NCBI GenBank assembly: GCA_914767715.1
Contig: OU612066.1
Span: 18,140,283 to 18,204,282, forward strand
Reading direction: 5' to 3'
Source: Membranipora membranacea
Taxonomy: Eukaryota > Bryozoa > Gymnolaemata > Cheilostomatida > Membraniporidae
DNA length: 64,000 nt
Shown here: positions 60,793-64,000 of the stretch, piece by piece
Layout of the letters: the number at the start of each line of letters is the position of its first letter
Numbering within the stretch: position 1 is the stretch's first letter
Made by a program: the position numbers and the translations under genes
Notes under the pieces: model-generated
What the model saw: only the letters and a program-made list of their open reading frames with translations
Databases searched by the model: none
What the model was told of the DNA's origin: nothing

Positions 60793-63700
60793 ATGGATGA
60801 AGAGAGTGATGCAGCACAAGGACAGGAGACAGCGACTGGTAATGCCTCAGTGTCTCCTACACAAACTGTAACCACAGATGTGCTGGTGAGACCTAAATCT
60901 GCTCCGCCCGGTGCCACCATTCGGAGAGAGTTCAGAAAAGGTGCTCTACAAAAAGAAGTGGACACAAGCTGTCCACTTAAAGCGGCTAAACCCATATATC
61001 GTCATCAGCATCATACTAGGAAAGCGTTCGCTCATCTTAATCAGATTAGAAGGTGAGGGAGGTGACTTATTTTACTAGTCTACTTTCAATTCCAGTATTA
61101 AAATTCACAATTTCCTGCTTATCCTTCAGTGACATAGACAAAACGTGGATAATATGTAGAATGCATGAACATCTTTTAAATATAATAGGCATAATGCTTC
61201 AACCAGGAACCTAATCTTGTATATTGTCACCATAGCATTATCTCAGAGGCCCTTTTTGTTTTGAACAAAAAAAGGCCTTTAAGGTGAGGGTATATCAACC
61301 TGATTGGGTTATTTGTAATCACAAAACTCCAAATGAGCTAGACAAAACTTAAACCAAAATTTTCCTCTCTAGGTTGTTAATCTCGATCACCATGTATTAT
61401 GTTACAGGGATGCTTTGCTTTGTGACGTAGTGTTGATAGCAGACGAACAGGAAATTCACGCACACAAGTTGATTCTATCCGCATGCAGTCCATATTTTTA
61501 TGCCATGTTTACGTGTGAGCTAGCTGAAAGCAGTTCTGACAGAATCACACTACAAGAAGTGGATGGTTACGCCCTGGCTCAGCTTATAGACTTTGTCTAC
61601 ACATCTGAAATACAAGTGACAGAGGAAAATGTGCAGGTCTGTAACTCAATAATGGGATATATTTGAATTTGATAATGTTTTCATGCAAGTCAGATTGTCA
61701 TTGCTTGTCGTTGCTTGGTCATGTAGTACCATTACAACAACCTGCTTGGTTCTCAGACTTAAGTCTATGTTTTTAGTCACTTCTTCTCAAAGTGTGAGGT
61801 TAGGTGGCCAATACAGCGAGGTGAGGGGAGAGTTTTCAGAACCTTCTGCCTCATGGTCTCTTAGGGCTGTCGTGTTGCCAGATTCCATGATATCTCACTA
61901 GTGTTATACAAGGCAGGATTATCACACAACAAAATTTATGTTATCAAAGGCCCCGGATAGTTTTGGAACTTGATTACCTTGGAAACAGAAACTGAGCCTT
62001 AGGATTTACTTTCTCTGAGAATTTGAAAAAAATTGCATTCTGGGACATAAATTCAATTTCTCTTGATTTGTTCATTATTCTGCTAAAAGCACAGATATAA
62101 AAGAATTCGTGTAATGGAAAGAAATGAAATCTTTGGTATAAAAAGCCAGGGAACATCTAGATTGTCCAGGGGTGCTAGAGTGCCATCTGTTCCACTATGT
62201 GTGCCAATGGGTTAGAGAGCTCCTAAACTGTTTACCTGTGTGTTACAGACTTTGTTACCTGCGGCTAACCTACTTCAGCTAGTTGAGGTGGAGGACGCTT
62301 GTTGTGACTTCTTACAATCTCAGCTACACCCGAGTAACTCTCTGGGTATATCTGCCTTTGCTGATCTCCACAACTGTAGAGAGCTACTATCCTGTGCCAC
62401 CCAATACACCGAACAGCATTTCAAGTATGACTACGATCCTTTCTATTTTTAAGTTAAATGACATTTCTGACCTTCTGTTGATTTCCTAGGCTAATAGTAC
62501 TAGGGGCTGGTAAATTGTACGATGGCTATAATCTGGATGAATTGACCTCTAAACAATCTCAATAGGGGAACAAGGCTTAATGGAGCACAGATATCAGTCA
62601 GCGAGGCTTGGTTAGACAAAAAAAGTTGACATGAATGTAGCTGAGATCTTCTAATAAAAAATCTCCTTTTGGTTTGAAGATTTGAATCGGTTACTACCTT
62701 ATATTGTGAGTCTAGTTTTTAAATATCATGCCTTCTTATAGCCTGTCTTGAAAAGCTTTGTTGTGGGGGGCGGGGGAGTGTCCCCCACAACTAAGCTTGT
62801 CAAGACAAGCTAGTCTTTTTATAGTTACATTGTTTTTGTTTTTACAGTGAAGTGATAACACAAGATGAGTTTATGCATCTCAATGTACAACAACTTACAA
62901 AGCTTATATCTAGTGACAGACTCTCTGTCAAAGATGAATCTGAGGTAAAGTTCAGCACATAGTGTTCTCAGAACTCATAGCATAGTTAGGGTTGCTCTAC
63001 TTTACTGTTGCATGTTAGTCCTTATTCAGCAGTGTATTTTTAAACACAGATAAAAGTGATTAGGATCTGATCTTTTTTGCGAGTTTTTTTGCCACATTTA
63101 CCTCATTATGTTTACACTGGCAACCAACTGTCTTTCAGTAGCTAACCCAAGCCCATTCATTCAAGTAAGGTGAATTATGTCAACCTTTGAAGGCTTTGAG
63201 AAAGTTGGTAGAGAAATTAATAAGTTAAAAAATTGCTAACTCTGATCTACGATCTACCATCTACTCGTAAATATCTTAACATTTGAGTTGACAGTTAATA
63301 ATCATTCAGCTTCGCTAGACAGTCGTTTCAATCTGTCAGTACACATCTTGTGACCTGTGTGACCTCTGTATGCTTGTATAATATGTCAAAATACTCAGGT
63401 CACACTTAATTGCAGTTTGATGACCATAATTAGACTACACCGACCTTAGGTGTAGACTTTGTCAACAGCACTCCGTTAATTTATTACAATGCACTGCATA
63501 AATATTATCACATAGTAAGGCTGTAACCTTACTCTGTGATACCAAACAGATGGAGACTAGTCCATATTATGCACTTGGGAATGATCAAGCATCAATCATT
63601 ATTGCAGCATCAAATGAATAAGGATGCTTAGAAAACCTTGTAGATGTAAGCATGGTCAGCCAAATAGGGACGTAGTAAAGGATGTTTATACAGAAGCCAT

Positions 63701-64000
63701 TATGACTAGTTCGATTTGTTTTCAGGTTTATAATTCAGTATTAAGTTGGGTCCATTATGACCGCCAGAAGAGATCTCAGTATTTCAGCCAAATAATGGAG
63801 CATGTCCGTCTAGCTCTAGTCAGCGAAGAATTTCTATTCACTGTAAGTTTTAGCGGTCGCTTCACAAATCAGTGGGTTCTTACAATCAGAGTGAGCTGTG
63901 GTTTTTAAAACAAATGGTCAGTTTCACTTTGCTCAAGAATATTGTGACAAGACAAATTTGTTCCCAAATCAAATTGGAAGATAGTTAAAAAAGACTTTTT
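60793..64000 (+). CDS. KLHL2/3-like BTB-BACK(-kelch) protein, 5' part, five exons in window
   Basis: Exons are 60793-61052, 61408-61636, 62249-62424, 62848-62944 and 63726-63842, giving 293 residues so far; all junctions GT-AG and in phase. Residues 1-70 are a variable leader (Thr/Ser/Ala-rich). Next come [15 protein letters not shown] and the BTB domain ([45 protein letters not shown]), then BACK ([53 protein letters not shown]). This order and wording match KLHL2/KLHL3-type kelch proteins, which are substrate adaptors for Cullin-3 ubiquitin ligases. Kelch repeats must follow past base 64,000; that is expectation, not seen. The gene is single copy here, on the opposite strand from the array, and looks under normal constraint. 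Confidence 0.9.
62742..62808. repeat. Inverted repeat in KLHL-type intron 3
   Basis: gcctgtcttgaaaagcttt ... gttgtggggg mirrors cccccacaactaagcttgtc ... aagacaagc around a short GC-rich centre. It could be a small foldback element. Confidence 0.6.

Noticed and set aside
60720-60995. Minus-strand open frame opposite KLHL-type exon 1
   Set aside because: Shadow of an exon with clear BTB-linked continuation on the plus strand.

Overview
This window is nuclear DNA from an animal. It is AT-rich. Genes are split by GT-AG introns of a few hundred bases to about 1.5 kb (one reaches about 2.4 kb where a retroelement has inserted), AATAAA signals follow the stop codons, and there are LINE remnants, tRNA-derived SINE-like repeats and inverted-repeat MITEs. 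One gene at the right end is a clear BTB-BACK (KLHL-type) gene. The style (compact introns, tandem receptor genes, an R2-type retroelement) would suit a sponge or another non-bilaterian or invertebrate, but nothing seen fixes the phylum.

From the left edge to about 56,276 the window is one tandem array of a repeating minus-strand module, read right to left. Each module has (1) a poorly understood segment Z with small conserved open frames, (2) gene S, five coding exons for a secreted protein of 203-206 residues, and (3) gene R, six coding exons for a type I membrane receptor. S and R lie head to tail, with about 0.5-0.7 kb between the S stop and the R start codon. The copies are: S1 2139-5358, S2 13036-16595, S3 28716-33098, S4 37997-41675, S5 50257-53559; R0 (only exons 1-2, 344-1485, continuing off the left edge), R1 7597-12497, R2 22606-28073, R3 34270-37340, R4 44206-49598.

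I worked out exon phases by hand. All five S genes are open and in phase. Of the four R genes whose bodies lie in the window only R4 is intact: 2223 coding nt, 740 aa. It has a signal peptide split across exons 1 and 2, a glycosylation-rich ectodomain, one transmembrane helix and a cytoplasmic tail of about 350 residues. The tail carries a textbook class I SH3 ligand (RPLPPLP), PxxPxR stretches, two YCDN (YxN, Grb2-SH2-type) sites and further YxxV/YxxI sites, so it looks built for tyrosine-kinase/adaptor signalling. R1 and R2 each have frameshifts in the ectodomain and the tail exon. R3 lacks exon 2, has a +2 frameshift and a stop in its membrane helix, and lost its tail exon.

The array has been peppered by insertions that can be dated against empty sites in paralogues: an R2-type (restriction-like endonuclease) retrotransposon 3' end in S3 intron 2, a 5'-truncated LINE in S4 intron 3, another LINE beside R2, a TTAA-flanked MITE in S2 intron 2, a GC-rich mini-element whose 9-bp target duplication copied the S5 exon 4 splice donor, and a U2-snRNA-like element nested inside a SINE in R4 intron 2. 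About 56.28-60.79 kb is gene-poor unique DNA. From 60,793 to the right edge, on the plus strand, lie the first five exons of a KLHL2/3-like BTB-BACK gene whose kelch repeats lie outside.

The most interesting candidate is the S-R pair array itself: a secreted protein and a signalling receptor duplicated together at least four to five times, with receptor copies decaying while secreted copies stay open. Ligand-receptor, self-recognition or immune roles are inference only.
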